64,000 nt of DNA from Oceanimonas doudoroffii (GTDB taxonomy: Bacteria; Pseudomonadota; Gammaproteobacteria; Enterobacterales; Aeromonadaceae). Under the pieces are notes generated by a model. That model was not told the DNA's origin. It saw only the letters and a list, made by a program, of their open reading frames with translations, and made no database searches. Each line of letters opens with the position of its first letter. Position 1 is the first letter of the stretch. The position numbers were made by a program, and so were the translations under genes. This document shows, piece after piece, positions 63,896 to 64,000 of the stretch. The stretch lies in assembly GCF_002242685.1 (NCBI RefSeq), contig NZ_NBIM01000003.1, positions 191,636-255,635 on the forward strand, read 5' to 3'.

Positions 63896-64000
63896 ATGGT
63901 TAAGCCGCACGGGTCATTAGTACAGGTTAGCTGCACGCCTCACAGCGCTTCCACACCCTGCCTATCAACGTCCTGGTCTCGGACGGCCCTTTAGAGGTAT
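63896..64000 (-). rRNA. 23S rRNA, 3' end only
   Basis: The minus strand reads CGTTGATAGGCAGGGTGTGG, then AGCTAACCTGTACTAATGACC and GTGCGGCTTAACCAT, the 3' end of bacterial 23S rRNA. The gene continues beyond the window. The order 23S-5S-tRNA-Thr-5S is that of E. coli rrnD. Confidence 0.96.

Noticed and set aside
1-64000. CRISPR arrays, prophage or insertion sequences
   Set aside because: No regularly spaced repeats, transposase-like frames or phage structural genes are seen on either strand.

Overview
The window looks like a chromosomal segment of a GC-rich gammaproteobacterium, most likely of the Aeromonadales (Oceanimonas/Oceanisphaera/Zobellella type). The evidence is gene order shared with E. 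coli and Vibrio (comM/ilvLGMEDA, cyaA/hemCDXY, cyaY/lptM-lysA-dapF-DUF484-xerC, yigB-uvrD, srkA-dsbA, polA-spf) and an rrnD-like operon end (23S-5S-tRNA-Thr-5S). The genus is inferred, not shown. I see no prophage, insertion sequence or CRISPR array.

Layout: 1-3.9 kb holds a truncated Cache-domain sensor gene and a divergent three-gene receiver/GGDEF/HDOD signalling cluster. 3.9-9.6 kb is a complete mrpABCDEFG Na+/H+ antiporter operon. 9.8-15.0 kb is thiD under a TPP riboswitch, a Spot 42-like sRNA, polA, elbB and a RyhB-like sRNA with a Fur box. 15.0-26.0 kb is mostly housekeeping: yhhQ with a tiny preQ1-I riboswitch in its leader, selO, a small cytochrome c, recQ, rarD, an AraC regulator next to a LysE exporter, uvrD with a LexA box, and yigB.

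26.0-38.2 kb is the accessory part. It lies between yigB and xerC, which are adjacent in the E. coli-type dapF-yigA-xerC-yigB-uvrD operon. It encodes a LysR regulator, a plus-strand operon for a quinone-linked succinate dehydrogenase-like complex (order B-C-D-A), a two-subunit class I fumarase/tartrate dehydratase-like hydratase, a CoA-acylating semialdehyde dehydrogenase and a NIPSNAP protein, and a convergent tctCBA transporter operon ending in a TauE/SafE exporter. The same inverted repeat, CTTAA-N7-TTAAG, lies upstream of both operons, so they are probably one regulon. The enzymes suggest uptake of a carboxylate, desaturation, hydration and oxidation of a semialdehyde to an acyl-CoA. The substrate is unknown; an ether- or thioether-linked dicarboxylate is one chemically consistent guess. 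This is the best candidate for an undescribed system.

38.3-49.2 kb resumes the core with xerC, DUF484, dapF, lysA, lptM, cyaY, cyaA (UUG start, CRP site) and hemCDXY. 49.3-51 kb has a hydroxyacid dehydrogenase and a urea channel. 51.2-57.7 kb is ilvA, ilvD, ilvE, ilvM and ilvG behind a readable ilvL attenuator. 57.9-63.4 kb has comM, a small unknown gene, dsbA, srkA, ccoG and cueR, with cueR apparently behind its own MerR-type promoter. The window ends in an rRNA operon on the minus strand.

Several regulatory RNAs that protein-only annotation would miss can be read directly: Spot 42, RyhB, TPP and preQ1 riboswitches, and the ilv attenuator.
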